This document shows, one piece after another, positions 32,247-42,706 of a DNA stretch of 64,000 nucleotides. The notes under the pieces were generated by a model. That model saw only the letters and a list, made by a program, of their open reading frames with translations. It had not been told where the DNA came from and did no database searches. Within the stretch, counting starts at the first letter, position 1, and every line of letters begins with the position of its first letter. Made by a program: the position numbers and the translations under genes. The stretch comes from Candidatus Nanohalococcus occultus (lineage in GTDB: Archaea > Nanohalarchaeota > Nanosalinia > Nanosalinales > Nanosalinaceae): contig NZ_CP104395.1 in assembly GCF_029207735.1 (NCBI RefSeq), forward strand, positions 664,692 through 728,691, written 5' to 3'.

Positions 32247-35200
32247 TTACCGCGCGTAGAAGTACGGGTTCTCGAACTCTAGTGTGTGACCTCCATCAGG
32301 AGTGAAGTCTCCTTCTCCCCAGTGTGCTATACGTCCGTTACCGTCCCTGAAGCCGAGGTGTGTTGGGATATCTCCATCATCTAAGCTCCTCCAGTCAATG
32401 TAGTCTGTCCAGGTACCTCCTGAACCGTGGTTGGAGCCTAGAACATAGTCGCCGCCGACCGAAGGACTTGGATCGGATGAAGGGAATATAGTCATACATC
32501 CACCGTAGACACAGTCATAGTCGCTTGGATGAGCGACCGCGAAGACATCTGTTATCGGCTCATCGATGTCATCCGTGTACCAGTCTCCGACGTAGTAAGT
32601 ACCGTCTTCCGTTGTATCGGAAAGTGCCTGGATCTGAGCCGGATGAATAGGATTGCCGTTAGCACTGTAATAGTCCCATACCGCAGTCTTGCCCTCATAG
32701 CTGGACATAAATGCTTTCCCTATGGACCATGTCTCGTTGTTACCTGTATTTGAGACCCATCCCTGACCGTTGCCGAAGTTGACTTCGCTTCCGGACTCCC
32801 ACATGAATGAGTTTTCTCCAAACGCCCATCCCTTATCACCGCTTACAGCACCATCCTTAGTAGTGTAAAGCCGTGTCCATCCACCTCCGTTCTCTCCCAT
32901 CTCACAGTAGACTTCGAAAGGCGAGTAACCGCCACTGCCATCGGGATCGATCCGGAAGACGCCGCTATGCGTCGAATCCTGCCTTTCTTTAATCTCCTGA
33001 CAGTCCCTTGGAACATCGTACCGCTGCCGACTGCTTGAGACACCGGCCGAACCAGAGTTCATAACATTTTTGACACCTCCGTCAGACAGCGCGTAAGGAT
33101 ATATACGCACATCATCTATCTTTCCCTCGAAAGGTAGAGAGCCGCTATCAGATATCCGTGTGCTGCTACCAGAATCTCTTACTGATACACTGACAGACTT
33201 TGAATCTTGTAATACTCCGTTCTGATATATTTTCAATGTAGAGCCATCATAAGTACCGGTTAAATGATGCCACTCATTCTGTGGGATAGTGTAACCTCTC
33301 ACTATATGGGAGTCAGAGCCATCATGAATATACATTGAACCTTGTGCATTCCCTCCATCAGCAAACAAAAGAGTATCATAAGTTCCTGCGTTAAGAATAT
33401 CTGCTCTATCAGCAGGACCTTTTCTTTTAACCCAGGCGGAAATAGAGAGCTTGTTATTGTTATCAAACTGCTCAATCCCGTCTATGCTGACATAATCATC
33501 GTTTCCATCGAATTCAAGGGCAGAACCTCTCTTACCCGCAGTAAGGTTCGCACCATATACAGTTCCATCATTATCGCCCGCAGAATCGTACGTCTTGTTG
33601 CCGTAGACAGAATCAAAGCTCCATTTGGCAGTGGGGCCGGCAGATCCATCTTTTCTGTCTCTACCGTTCGTATAAAGATTCCAGACCTCGGTTTCAGACA
33701 GGGCGCGGTCATGTATTTTAGCCTGATCAAGGCTTACTTTTCCAAACGTAGAAGCGCCTGAAATCCTATAAGAGCCGCCTAGTTTCAACCCCCTAGTAGT
33801 TGAGAAATCGTTCAAATCCGCCTTACTATCCGTATCTGCGAGCCTTCCATCAACATACAGTTTGGCTTCTTTAGCCGGAGCGTTGAAGACGCCTACAACG
33901 TGATGCCATTTCTTGTCAATCGATGTTTGTACCACTAAACCAGTTCCACTCCCATCTCTGGCACCAAACCTTATATCACCCGCATAAAGGTCAAACCCTG
34001 ATGAATACGTAGTATGTCCTTTGATCATAACCCCGCTAGTCGCATCTTCGCGTTTTATCCAGGTAGAATACGTGAAATTATCAGAGTTAGTGAAATTCAA
34101 GACCTCATCATTCGGTATGTCTAGAGAATCATCACTTCCGTCAAAACCAAGACATTTGCCAGACTTACAGTTCTCAGAACCTTTCACTTCTGGCCCGTTC
34201 ACCAGTTCTCCGTGATTAGCTTCTCCGCTTTCATCGACGGCGACTTTCCCATCCGTACCCGACGGACAGCTAACAGTATCGGAGTTTCCACAGGTTTCAA
34301 CTCGGTCAAAGGATTGGTCAAGTACAAGTCCTTCTTGAAGGCCTGTAGAAGCGGATTCTGTAGAAGAGCCTATGTTAGACTCTCCTTTACGGTAGAGCTG
34401 TTTGACTTGGGCGTTAGAAGCAGCGTAAGGATAGATTTTCACCTCATCAATTTCTCCTTTCCAACCATAATCCTGATCAAACGTACCTGAGTTCCTCCAG
34501 GCATTGTAACCTACAACAAGCTGTCTGCTCGATTTAAAATAAGGTCCAGCGAAAGAGGTTTGATCTAGTAATTCCCCGTCCTGATAGAATTTTACCGTTG
34601 AATTATCATAAGTTCCTACAACATGAGTCCATCCTCCACTAATCAGGCTACCGGATGCTTCAACGTATCCGTTTCCGTTCCCTCTACCAACTCTGAAAGA
34701 ATCAGGTCTTAGACCAAATCCTTCATCCGGAGCGGTTATCTCATCGGAGACTAATGAGTCATCATTGTAGTTGCCTTCTGTCTTATACCAAGCCGAAACC
34801 GTGAGACGGGCCGGTTTGTCACCGACACTGTCAAGGCCAGGTTCAACTCTATCATCAAAACCGTCAAACTCAAGCGCTTTCCCTATCACACCATCGACTC
34901 TTTGTGGACCCACAGTTTCATCCGGCTGAAAAATCCCTGTATTACCTTCGCCAGAGTGATCGTAGGCCTTATCACCTCCATTACGGTTGAACCGCATATC
35001 CAGAACCGCTCCCCTAGATTCAATATTTTCCGCCTGTTGAATTACCTCCTCCTGGGTCAGCGGCTGGTTGAAGACTTTGAACTCATCGATCCGTCCCTCC
35101 CAGTGATTACTTGTTATATCGTCTGTGCCTTCAGTGTTACCTCCTAGGACAACAGGACGGGCGTTATGGCTCCAGCCGGAGTTGTAGCTGAAGTTTTGTT

Positions 35201-36440
35201 CCAGCTGGCCGTCAGTGTAAAGTTCTATTTCCGAGGCCGAAGAGTTAAACACTAGAGACGTATGATGCCACTCGGAGTCATCCATGTTGAACTGGTAGCT
35301 ATTTCCGCCGTCATAATACAGGCTATAACTGTCTTCTCCTTCATTTCTAAGGCAGAACCATTCGTTACAGTCCTGTGTTATTATCCTGTCTCCGGCTGAA
35401 ACACCTTCACCTTCCTTAAACCAAAACATAAACGTCCTAGACACCGAATGATCGCTCCAGACCGTATCAAGATCGATTCCTGTACCTCCTGCTCCGTCAA
35501 AGCTGGCACAGCGACCAATCTGACAGTTAACCATGGTTTTCTGTGAGATACCATTTTGTTTTCTACCGTGATTTTCCTGGCCCGAGGTATCGAGGACATG
35601 GGTCGAGTTCTGATGCTGGAAGCTAAGATCCATTATATTTGATTCGCTGTCTTTTCCCTCTGAGCCAATACGCCAAGATCCTCGGTTGTAAAGCGTCTTT
35701 ATCTCGGAATCAGAGAGCGGATTTGAGTAAATCCGTGCCTGATCAATTTTACCATCAATATATCCTCCAGAACCTCCCTCTCCGAACTGTAGGTTTTTAG
35801 AGTTACTCGCAAGATCAATGTCGCCTACTGAAGTGGTATCTCCAAGTTTTCCGTCCCTGAAAACAGTCATATCTCCAGTTTGCGGGTCGTATCGCATAAC
35901 TAGATGCGTCCATCTTCTATGCGGAATATTGTCTATATTTGCCCGGTAGTAATTTCCGGACTGATCGCCCAACGTGGGATCGAATCTGAACTTATCTCCG
36001 GTAACACTGTCCATAATCATAGCGTACGGATCGTTTGCGAATGCTCCTTTACTCATTGCTATTGACCAGTCTCCTACATTGTCTTGACGCGAGTAGAACC
36101 AGAACGAGACCGTTATGCCTTCAGTCTGTCCTTCAAGAGACGGATCATCTGGGACTGTTACCTGATCTCCGTTCTGTGAAAAATCCATTGCTTTGCCGCT
36201 GACTCCTTCAGACCAGCCGGCTCCATTAATATCCCCGTCATTACCGCCAGCACTATCATAGACTGTATTTCCAGTCCCGGTATCAAACCGGTATTCGGCT
36301 ACGAGATCGCTGGATGAGCCTGCGGAAAGTATCGGACCGTTTCCTGACTGTGCTGCGACTCCTGCAATACCTAGAATTAATGTGAGAGCTATTATCTCCG
36401 TTGAACGTTTCTCGGCTTTCTCAATTACTTTTTCCTTCAC
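32247..36440 (-). CDS. Giant five-LamG adhesin with a fibrinogen-like C-terminus
   Basis: 1,397 residues, starting GTG with overlap of the previous stop. Signal helix at about 15-30. Five LamG/concanavalin jelly rolls run to about residue 1150; each starts like LVAEYRFDTGTGN and ends like IDDVRIYPYALSDGGV. The fourth carries the CPSG-DG-VAVDESG-NHGEL linker shared with two paralogues. Residues about 1165-1397 resemble a fibrinogen-like domain: PRDCQEIKERQDSTHSGVFRI, then PFEVYCEMGENGGGWTRLY with the two cysteines, and later a DYDCVYGGC loop. Such domains bind glycans, which suggests surface sugar binding. Overlaps the 394-residue gene by 4 bp. Confidence 0.88.
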   Translation of the reverse strand: MKEKVIEKAEKRSTEIIALTLILGIAGVAAQSGNGPILSAGSSSDLVAEYRFDTGTGNTVYDSAGGNDGDINGAGWSEGVSGKAMDFSQNGDQVTVPDDPSLEGQTEGITVSFWFYSRQDNVGDWSIAMSKGAFANDPYAMIMDSVTGDKFRFDPTLGDQSGNYYRANIDNIPHRRWTHLVMRYDPQTGDMTVFRDGKLGDTTSVGDIDLASNSKNLQFGEGGSGGYIDGKIDQARIYSNPLSDSEIKTLYNRGSWRIGSEGKDSESNIMDLSFQHQNSTHVLDTSGQENHGRKQNGISQKTMVNCQIGRCASFDGAGGTGIDLDTVWSDHSVSRTFMFWFKEGEGVSAGDRIITQDCNEWFCLRNEGEDSYSLYYDGGNSYQFNMDDSEWHHTSLVFNSSASEIELYTDGQLEQNFSYNSGWSHNARPVVLGGNTEGTDDITSNHWEGRIDEFKVFNQPLTQEEVIQQAENIESRGAVLDMRFNRNGGDKAYDHSGEGNTGIFQPDETVGPQRVDGVIGKALEFDGFDDRVEPGLDSVGDKPARLTVSAWYKTEGNYNDDSLVSDEITAPDEGFGLRPDSFRVGRGNGNGYVEASGSLISGGWTHVVGTYDNSTVKFYQDGELLDQTSFAGPYFKSSRQLVVGYNAWRNSGTFDQDYGWKGEIDEVKIYPYAASNAQVKQLYRKGESNIGSSTESASTGLQEGLVLDQSFDRVETCGNSDTVSCPSGTDGKVAVDESGEANHGELVNGPEVKGSENCKSGKCLGFDGSDDSLDIPNDEVLNFTNSDNFTYSTWIKREDATSGVMIKGHTTYSSGFDLYAGDIRFGARDGSGTGLVVQTSIDKKWHHVVGVFNAPAKEAKLYVDGRLADTDSKADLNDFSTTRGLKLGGSYRISGASTFGKVSLDQAKIHDRALSETEVWNLYTNGRDRKDGSAGPTAKWSFDSVYGNKTYDSAGDNDGTVYGANLTAGKRGSALEFDGNDDYVSIDGIEQFDNNNKLSISAWVKRKGPADRADILNAGTYDTLLFADGGNAQGSMYIHDGSDSHIVRGYTIPQNEWHHLTGTYDGSTLKIYQNGVLQDSKSVSVSVRDSGSSTRISDSGSLPFEGKIDDVRIYPYALSDGGVKNVMNSGSAGVSSSRQRYDVPRDCQEIKERQDSTHSGVFRIDPDGSGGYSPFEVYCEMGENGGGWTRLYTTKDGAVSGDKGWAFGENSFMWESGSEVNFGNGQGWVSNTGNNETWSIGKAFMSSYEGKTAVWDYYSANGNPIHPAQIQALSDTTEDGTYYVGDWYTDDIDEPITDVFAVAHPSDYDCVYGGCMTIFPSSDPSPSVGGDYVLGSNHGSGGTWTDYIDWRSLDDGDIPTHLGFRDGNGRIAHWGEGDFTPDGGHTLEFENPYFYAR

Positions 36441-37621
36441 GATCTCACCTTCTCAATTATCCTGGCCGCTAGATTTGTTTTCCAGGATATAAATCCTGTC
36501 AATGCTAAGGTCAGTGCTGAGAGAACTGCGCGTATGCCATCGAGCGCTGACCTCTTCTGAGACACTGTTCCAACATTGTAGACCGAGTAAAAGACTTTAC
36601 TCCCGTCTGTGTAGACAGTGTGAATGTTTCCGGACGGATCGACTTCTATGTCGTTGTAACGTCCGATGTCCTCTCCTTCCCGGAGTGTTTTATTCTGCCA
36701 TCGGTTATCTGTTCTGGTCGAGTAGACAATCCCTGTCCCTGAATCATGGTAGAGGATGTGTGGCTGTTCGTCGACTTCGAGAGACATCCTGGTGAAAAAT
36801 GCGTTGGCGAACTCCTTGTTTTCATCCGGTGACTTGTAAACAACGGTATCTGATGAGGCATTGAGGTAAAGTAGATGTCTGCCGCAGTCTTCTCCGGTCT
36901 CAAGATCTAGATCTGACCGGGTTCTGAAGCTTGTGTTCTCTGAGTTCCATTCGCCGTCGTACTGGCCGAACCGTAGGTCTTCGGTGTCTCTTGAGCGGTA
37001 AGCTGCGAGCAAGTTACCGCCGCACGTATCTGTTTCAGTAAACCAGCCTTCTCCTTCCTCAAGGCTCTGTCTGTCCCACTGGCCGCCTGTTCTTTCCGCA
37101 AGCTTCAGTCCCTGTGAAGGCGAATGATACAGTATCACCGGCCGGCCTTCGAGGAATGAAAGCGAGTTATACATGCCTACGGACACCCCTCCTGTACCGA
37201 CACTGTCAACTTCCGTGGAACTCCACTGACCGACCTGTCTCTGTGCGAAAAGCAGTTTCTCATCGCCGAGATCACCGTCCTGATACGCAACGAACGGACG
37301 GCCGTCGTCCGACTCAACTGACAGATACATCCCTACCTCCGAACGGTTATCGATCACCTGTCTACGCCAGTCAGCATCTCCGCCAACAAAAGGCAGTTGC
37401 GTGGAAAAACTGCGCTCCTCGAATACAAGACCGGAGTCCTTAGACTGTATATACGCGATGCCTACAGAATCACTGTAGGAATCGATTTCAACGAACTTTC
37501 CATACGTGTTGTTGGCAATCATCTGTTCATTCCAGCCTGGCTGTTCGACACTGTACGTAAAGCTTCCTGCTGCCAGTAAAAAGCTTACAGCTGCTGCGGT
37601 TCCAAGTATTCTGTATTTCAT
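36437..37621 (-). CDS. Secreted beta-propeller-like protein with a C-terminal anchor
   Basis: 394 residues with a signal at about 1-22 and a C-terminal helix near 368-385 (ALTLALTGFISWKT). The body has repeated blades of about 50 residues with G-K-F-V-E-I-D and YNDIEVDPSGNIHTVYTDG-like motifs and W-ending strands (GGQWDRQSLEEG, DNRWQNKTLREG), similar to sialidase-type or BNR-like propellers. No catalytic residues are recognised. It lies between two giants with 4-6 bp spacing on each side, so it is part of the same unit. Confidence 0.78.
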   Translation of the reverse strand: MKYRILGTAAAVSFLLAAGSFTYSVEQPGWNEQMIANNTYGKFVEIDSYSDSVGIAYIQSKDSGLVFEERSFSTQLPFVGGDADWRRQVIDNRSEVGMYLSVESDDGRPFVAYQDGDLGDEKLLFAQRQVGQWSSTEVDSVGTGGVSVGMYNSLSFLEGRPVILYHSPSQGLKLAERTGGQWDRQSLEEGEGWFTETDTCGGNLLAAYRSRDTEDLRFGQYDGEWNSENTSFRTRSDLDLETGEDCGRHLLYLNASSDTVVYKSPDENKEFANAFFTRMSLEVDEQPHILYHDSGTGIVYSTRTDNRWQNKTLREGEDIGRYNDIEVDPSGNIHTVYTDGSKVFYSVYNVGTVSQKRSALDGIRAVLSALTLALTGFISWKTNLAARIIEKVRS

Positions 37622-37627
37622 ATTCCT

Positions 37628-40600
37628 CTAACTCATCGAGATAAGCATCTTGATCTTTGAATCCTCCATCGCTGGCTGCATTGCCTTACCGATGACCGAT
37701 CCCTCACAGTTTTCCATATCTCCGCATTTCATTGCTTTTCCATTCTCTGAAGATGTTGTCAGCATATCTCCAGGCATGATGTTCCCGTTCTCGACTGTTA
37801 CCTTGACCGGAACCGTTCCCGTCATAGCTACAGGCACGCCACCTCTTTCCTTAGCCATTATCATCGCTGGATCGGTCGAGACGACCCCTGCGACATCCGT
37901 ATCATGTTTTCCGTCCGTTGCATCAATGCTCATGTTACCGGAGATCTGGACAACCGTTCCCGGCTCAAGCCGGGATTCATTCTGTATTTTCTCCGCAACG
38001 TCTGCTCCGGCCCCTACAAAGTCTCCGCCGACCTCCACATCGTCTTGGACGTAGATATCGTTGCCATCAACTTTCGAAGTACCTGTAGAGTAGGAACCAG
38101 CGATCAAGTTATCTGCCTGAACAATGTTGCCGTTTTTGATCTCATTACCTCTCAGGTTGATGTCCCCGGCTCCGGACGGATCGAAGTCAATGTTGCCGGA
38201 TCCAATGTTCAGTATCTTGTTACTGTTCATATCCAAGTCACCGCTCATCGTATCTCCGGCCTCATCTACGTACTCTCCCGAGGTTTCCCCTGTCACCGAG
38301 GTACATGTCCCATCGCCATCAAGGTACTGTCCGGTGTTACACTCCGTGGAACCAACGGACAGCTGGCCGTTTACATTTAGATTGCCGTTGGGAATTTGAA
38401 CGTCTCCTCCTTCATCGCCTCGAATTATCTCCTGACCCGCGTTTTTATCGTACCATCTTATGTAGCCACTTCCCGAACCGGAGGTCTCGAGAGACACGCC
38501 GTCTCCGTTTTGCTTGAACAGAATCTGTCTGTTGTCAGCAGAACTGGTTTCGATCTTACCGCCATCAGCCAACCGTAAGTTCCCGTTCGGAATATCCACG
38601 TTGTTGCTGCCATCAAAGCTTACTGTGCTTGTACCAGAACCATCCTGTAAATCATCCACCCCTGTAATTGAGTTTTCATTAACATCGAGATTTCCATTCG
38701 TGGTCACTCCTCCGAAGGTGAAGCTATCTGCGTTGTTGATAACGCCGTTACCCATAGTGTTGGCGCTTATGCTTCCTGCCGTCAATGAGTTGTCTTCGAT
38801 CTCCGAGTCATCCAAGGTATTCTGAGCGATCTCGCTCTCATCAACTGAACCTGCCTCCAAGTTAGCATTCTCAACCGTTCCGCCCTGCATATCCAGGTCT
38901 CCGACGATACTGGCGTTAGCATCTATTCCTACCGTTCCGGTTGGATCGAGAACTATGTCGCTCGGGGAGCCACTGGATGTTGTCAGGTACATGTTAGAGT
39001 AAGAGTCAATCGTGTTGGTGCTTGTACCTGTTAGATCAAGTCCGTTTGCCACACTCAACGGACCGGAGCTTTCAACACTCAGTGGCTGGCTGAGTGTTAT
39101 GCCTGTATCGGAGAACTCAGCGATCTGGCTGCCGGAAGTCGAGACATTCAAATTGCCGACGTTATCAATACTGTTGTAGTTCATGTCCAGGCTGTTGCCG
39201 CCAGCGCTGTTGCCCTGTGAAAGTACGTTTGCCAAGTCCTGGTTATCGGTATCCGTATCTGTATCAGTCTCACAGTTTCCGTTCCCGTTTACGAACTCGT
39301 TGCCACCACAGCCGTTTAACCCGGAGATACCTGTGATGCTGCCGTCAGTATGGAGCTTGAGGGATGCTGGATCGTCGGTACCGTGGATCGCAACGTAGTC
39401 ACGGAATGCGTTATCATCACTAGGTGCCAGATGTAAGACACCTGTATTGCCCTGATCGCCGTTAGTCTCATGAGTTATGTACCCAGGATCGTTGCTACCT
39501 CCAGCCGCGCTGAAACTGATAGTATTCTGTTTGGTGTTCTGACTGAACGGTCCTGCGTTGATCGGCGACTCTGTAGGCCCGTTAATAGTGACATCTCCAT
39601 TTTGAGTCGTGACACCTCCAAACGTGAAGCTGGCACTGTTTTCTATCTCGGAGTTATCAACCGTGTTATCCTGTATCTCGCTGTCACCTACTGATCCTGC
39701 GGCCAAGGAAACACTGGTCAAAGAGTTATCTTCAATCTCCGAGTCATCCAACGTGTTCTGAGCGATCTCACTCTCATCAACACTTCCGGCCTCGAGATTC
39801 ACGTTCTGAAGCGTGTTACTGTTCATGTTGAGATCGCCGCTCGGAATATTAACGTCGCCGTTCGGATCAGCGACCAAAGCATTTGTTCCGCCCCCGAACG
39901 TGCCGTTATCGACTGCTATAGCGACCTGCTTGCCGTCACCCGACTGAATCAAGGTAGCGCCGTTGCCTATAGAATCCGTGTATCCTACAGTGGAACCAAA
40001 CCCGCTGTCACCCCGGAAACGCACGTAGTGTTTGGCGTGATCGCCAGTTCCGAAGACTGCGGCCTCTCCCTGGTTGTTTACGTTGATCTGTCCGTTAGGT
40101 ACTACAATATTATTCGAACCATCCAGTCGAATGGTATCTATTCCCGAACCGTCCTGTATGCTGTCTACGTTACGTAACTGGTTTTCATTTAGGTCAATAT
40201 TGTTGCTGCCGGCACTATTGCCCTGGGATAGAACATTCGCCAAGTCCTGTGTGTCCGTATCAGTATCTGTCACACAGTTTCCATTTCCGTTTACGAATTC
40301 ATTGGCGCCACAGTTCTGTAGGCCGCCGATATCCATCAAGGAATTGCCGTTCAGATCAAGATTGCCGTTAGGCACATCGACTTCCTGTGTTCCCTCGTTA
40401 AACCGCATTATATCTATGTTTCCCGCAGTACTGCCGTCCTCGACAGATACAACGTGTGTTCCATCGCCCTGAGTCCGCAGGTTCAGGTCTGTATCGCCGT
40501 TCTTCGGCCCTACGATACTGCCCACTTCCCGCAAGCCTATATCTATGCCGCTTCCGTAAATATCGCCATCCATCTCAATGCCGTTAACATTCTGTAGGTC

Positions 40601-42706
40601 AAGATTTCTGAGCTGGTTATCGCTTAGATCCAGATCCCCGGTCATGGTGTCTCCGCTTTCATCTACGTAGGTATCACTGATGGAGTCTCCGGTACCCGCA
40701 TCCTGGAAGTTCGAGGCATAGACCGTCCCGGAGAAGTATCCATCCCTCCATTCTCTGGAAGAAGAACCTACATCGAACGTGCTGCTGTAGCCCTCCGGAG
40801 GCAAGATACTTCCGTTCACCGATAGATCGCTTACGTTCGTATTAGTGATCGATCCGAACACATCAAGGTCGCCTCTGATCGTGGCATCGCCGTTTACATC
40901 AAGCGGATCAGAAGGAGAAGTAGTACCTATACCGAAGTTGCCCTGATCACTTACCATCGCCTGGACGTTCCCCTGAGTCACAAATCCTATATCATCGTTT
41001 CCGATCGAGCCGTGGTATCCGTCCGCTCCAAGCTCAAGATAAGTTGACTGACCGCCTTTCTCGTTACGGGCTTCAATTATGCTTGTATAAACCGCAGGCG
41101 CTCCAATACCTGTCCCTCCATCAGTTGAGGCAGATCCACTGACTCCATTAACATCTAACTGATTCATCGCGAAGTTATCGCTGTTTTGGATCTCAGAGTT
41201 ATCGACCGTGTTATCCGCAATCTCGTTATCATCAATGCTGCCAGAAGCCACGGCGTACTGGTCACCAGACAACGTAAGAGCGTTACCAGGATTGTCTATA
41301 TCAACACCATCGATCTGGTTCGTGTTAACAATATTATTAGAACGCATATTCAGATTATTTGACGTTGTAAACGTTGCCGCTGTTGTCCCGTCACTGCTAG
41401 GCTCGAAAGCTATACCGCCGTCGTTGACAAGCTGAAGCATTCCCGGACTGTCCGAGTCATCCAAGGGTGCTTCATAAATCTCTGCGCCGTTAAAACCCAG
41501 TTTACCATCCGGCCCGGCATCCGCCATCAAAATACGATTCACATCATCCAAATTATTGTTATTCAGGCTAAGAGAATCTGTTACCTGTACAGCATCCCCT
41601 CCGCCATCAATCGAGGCAACATCAGCCAGACCATTGCTATTCATATTGATACTGTAACTACCAGCACTATTTCCTTGAGCAAGAACCTCGCTTAGATCCT
41701 GGTTGTCAGTATCGGTATCTGTATCTGTCTCACATTCTCCGTTACCGTTCAAAAACTCGTTGCTGTTACAGTTCTGTAGGCCGCCGACATCTTCCAAAGT
41801 ATTACCGTTTAAATCAAGGTTTCCGCTGTAATCAACCTGGTTTTCAACGTCTTGAGAGAGATTATACTGAAGTGTTCCTGACGGAGCGGTCGTATCTGGG
41901 GACGGAGCAGTGTTGAGAGATGAGGAGCCGGTTTTACCGTATGTTAACTGGATCTGCGCCCACTTGTCAGTCTTAAGATAGATATCCGTGTTGCTGTCGG
42001 CATCGTTGTAGGCAACTATGTCCGCGCTTGTTCCTAGCTGGCCGTTAACCCGGCCCGTGATAACTTGCTGGCCGCGAGAGTTAACTATCAGTTCTATGTA
42101 TGCTTTACCCTGACTTTCTTCATGACCACCGATGGAGCCGGTTACGTACAACATACCGCTCTGATCGGAGGCCTCGCCAAGGTAATGATAGTAAGTGGAC
42201 TCATCAGATCCCTGATCATAAGAGTAATCATAACGTTTCTCAGCATTCGTACCTACGGTCTGAAGCGAACTCGCACCAACAATGTCGTTGCCACTCATGT
42301 CCAGATCTCCGTTGTTAGTTATACCGTCAAAGGTGAAACTCGCGGTATTCTGGATCTCCGAGTTACTAACAGAGTTATCCATCAGCTCTGAAGACCCTAC
42401 GCTGTCAGCAGCCAAGGAACTTTCCGTCAACGAGTTATCCTCGATCTCCGAATCATCCAAAGTATTCTGGTTAATTTCTCCTTCATCAACACTTCCAGCC
42501 TCGAGGTTAGCGTTCTGTAAAGTGTTTCCATTCAAGTTAATATTGTTCTGCGCTTGAACGGTTCCATCCGGGTTTACTCTGAAGTCTAAAGTGTTATCGC
42601 TCCAGTAATCCAGGCTTTCGGTGTCGTTGAAGTCGATAGCTGAAGCTGAAGCCGTAAATACCAGAACCGAGACAACCAGTAACTTAGTTTTCTTCATCAC
42701 GCGCAT
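37628..42706 (-). CDS. Giant fibre adhesin, 1,692 residues
   Basis: Largest protein in the window. Start 42706, or ATG at 42697 (TGATG with the preceding stop), giving MKKTKLLVVSVLVF. It has three clear NEF-NGNG-C/DTDTDT modules, each leading into QDLxxVLxQGNSAG, several SVDE(S/G)EI-QNTLDDSEIEDNSL blocks and many NGNLDLNGN units; SSREWRDGYFSGTVYASNF is a tail-fibre motif. The last 125 residues (ADVAEKIQNE, PGDMLTTSSENGK) form the same C-terminal domain as in the 1,391-residue fibre, resembling domains at the ends of phage tail fibres. Probably homotrimeric; inference. Confidence 0.88.
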   Translation of the reverse strand: MRVMKKTKLLVVSVLVFTASASAIDFNDTESLDYWSDNTLDFRVNPDGTVQAQNNINLNGNTLQNANLEAGSVDEGEINQNTLDDSEIEDNSLTESSLAADSVGSSELMDNSVSNSEIQNTASFTFDGITNNGDLDMSGNDIVGASSLQTVGTNAEKRYDYSYDQGSDESTYYHYLGEASDQSGMLYVTGSIGGHEESQGKAYIELIVNSRGQQVITGRVNGQLGTSADIVAYNDADSNTDIYLKTDKWAQIQLTYGKTGSSSLNTAPSPDTTAPSGTLQYNLSQDVENQVDYSGNLDLNGNTLEDVGGLQNCNSNEFLNGNGECETDTDTDTDNQDLSEVLAQGNSAGSYSINMNSNGLADVASIDGGGDAVQVTDSLSLNNNNLDDVNRILMADAGPDGKLGFNGAEIYEAPLDDSDSPGMLQLVNDGGIAFEPSSDGTTAATFTTSNNLNMRSNNIVNTNQIDGVDIDNPGNALTLSGDQYAVASGSIDDNEIADNTVDNSEIQNSDNFAMNQLDVNGVSGSASTDGGTGIGAPAVYTSIIEARNEKGGQSTYLELGADGYHGSIGNDDIGFVTQGNVQAMVSDQGNFGIGTTSPSDPLDVNGDATIRGDLDVFGSITNTNVSDLSVNGSILPPEGYSSTFDVGSSSREWRDGYFSGTVYASNFQDAGTGDSISDTYVDESGDTMTGDLDLSDNQLRNLDLQNVNGIEMDGDIYGSGIDIGLREVGSIVGPKNGDTDLNLRTQGDGTHVVSVEDGSTAGNIDIMRFNEGTQEVDVPNGNLDLNGNSLMDIGGLQNCGANEFVNGNGNCVTDTDTDTQDLANVLSQGNSAGSNNIDLNENQLRNVDSIQDGSGIDTIRLDGSNNIVVPNGQINVNNQGEAAVFGTGDHAKHYVRFRGDSGFGSTVGYTDSIGNGATLIQSGDGKQVAIAVDNGTFGGGTNALVADPNGDVNIPSGDLNMNSNTLQNVNLEAGSVDESEIAQNTLDDSEIEDNSLTSVSLAAGSVGDSEIQDNTVDNSEIENSASFTFGGVTTQNGDVTINGPTESPINAGPFSQNTKQNTISFSAAGGSNDPGYITHETNGDQGNTGVLHLAPSDDNAFRDYVAIHGTDDPASLKLHTDGSITGISGLNGCGGNEFVNGNGNCETDTDTDTDNQDLANVLSQGNSAGGNSLDMNYNSIDNVGNLNVSTSGSQIAEFSDTGITLSQPLSVESSGPLSVANGLDLTGTSTNTIDSYSNMYLTTSSGSPSDIVLDPTGTVGIDANASIVGDLDMQGGTVENANLEAGSVDESEIAQNTLDDSEIEDNSLTAGSISANTMGNGVINNADSFTFGGVTTNGNLDVNENSITGVDDLQDGSGTSTVSFDGSNNVDIPNGNLRLADGGKIETSSADNRQILFKQNGDGVSLETSGSGSGYIRWYDKNAGQEIIRGDEGGDVQIPNGNLNVNGQLSVGSTECNTGQYLDGDGTCTSVTGETSGEYVDEAGDTMSGDLDMNSNKILNIGSGNIDFDPSGAGDINLRGNEIKNGNIVQADNLIAGSYSTGTSKVDGNDIYVQDDVEVGGDFVGAGADVAEKIQNESRLEPGTVVQISGNMSIDATDGKHDTDVAGVVSTDPAMIMAKERGGVPVAMTGTVPVKVTVENGNIMPGDMLTTSSENGKAMKCGDMENCEGSVIGKAMQPAMEDSKIKMLISMS

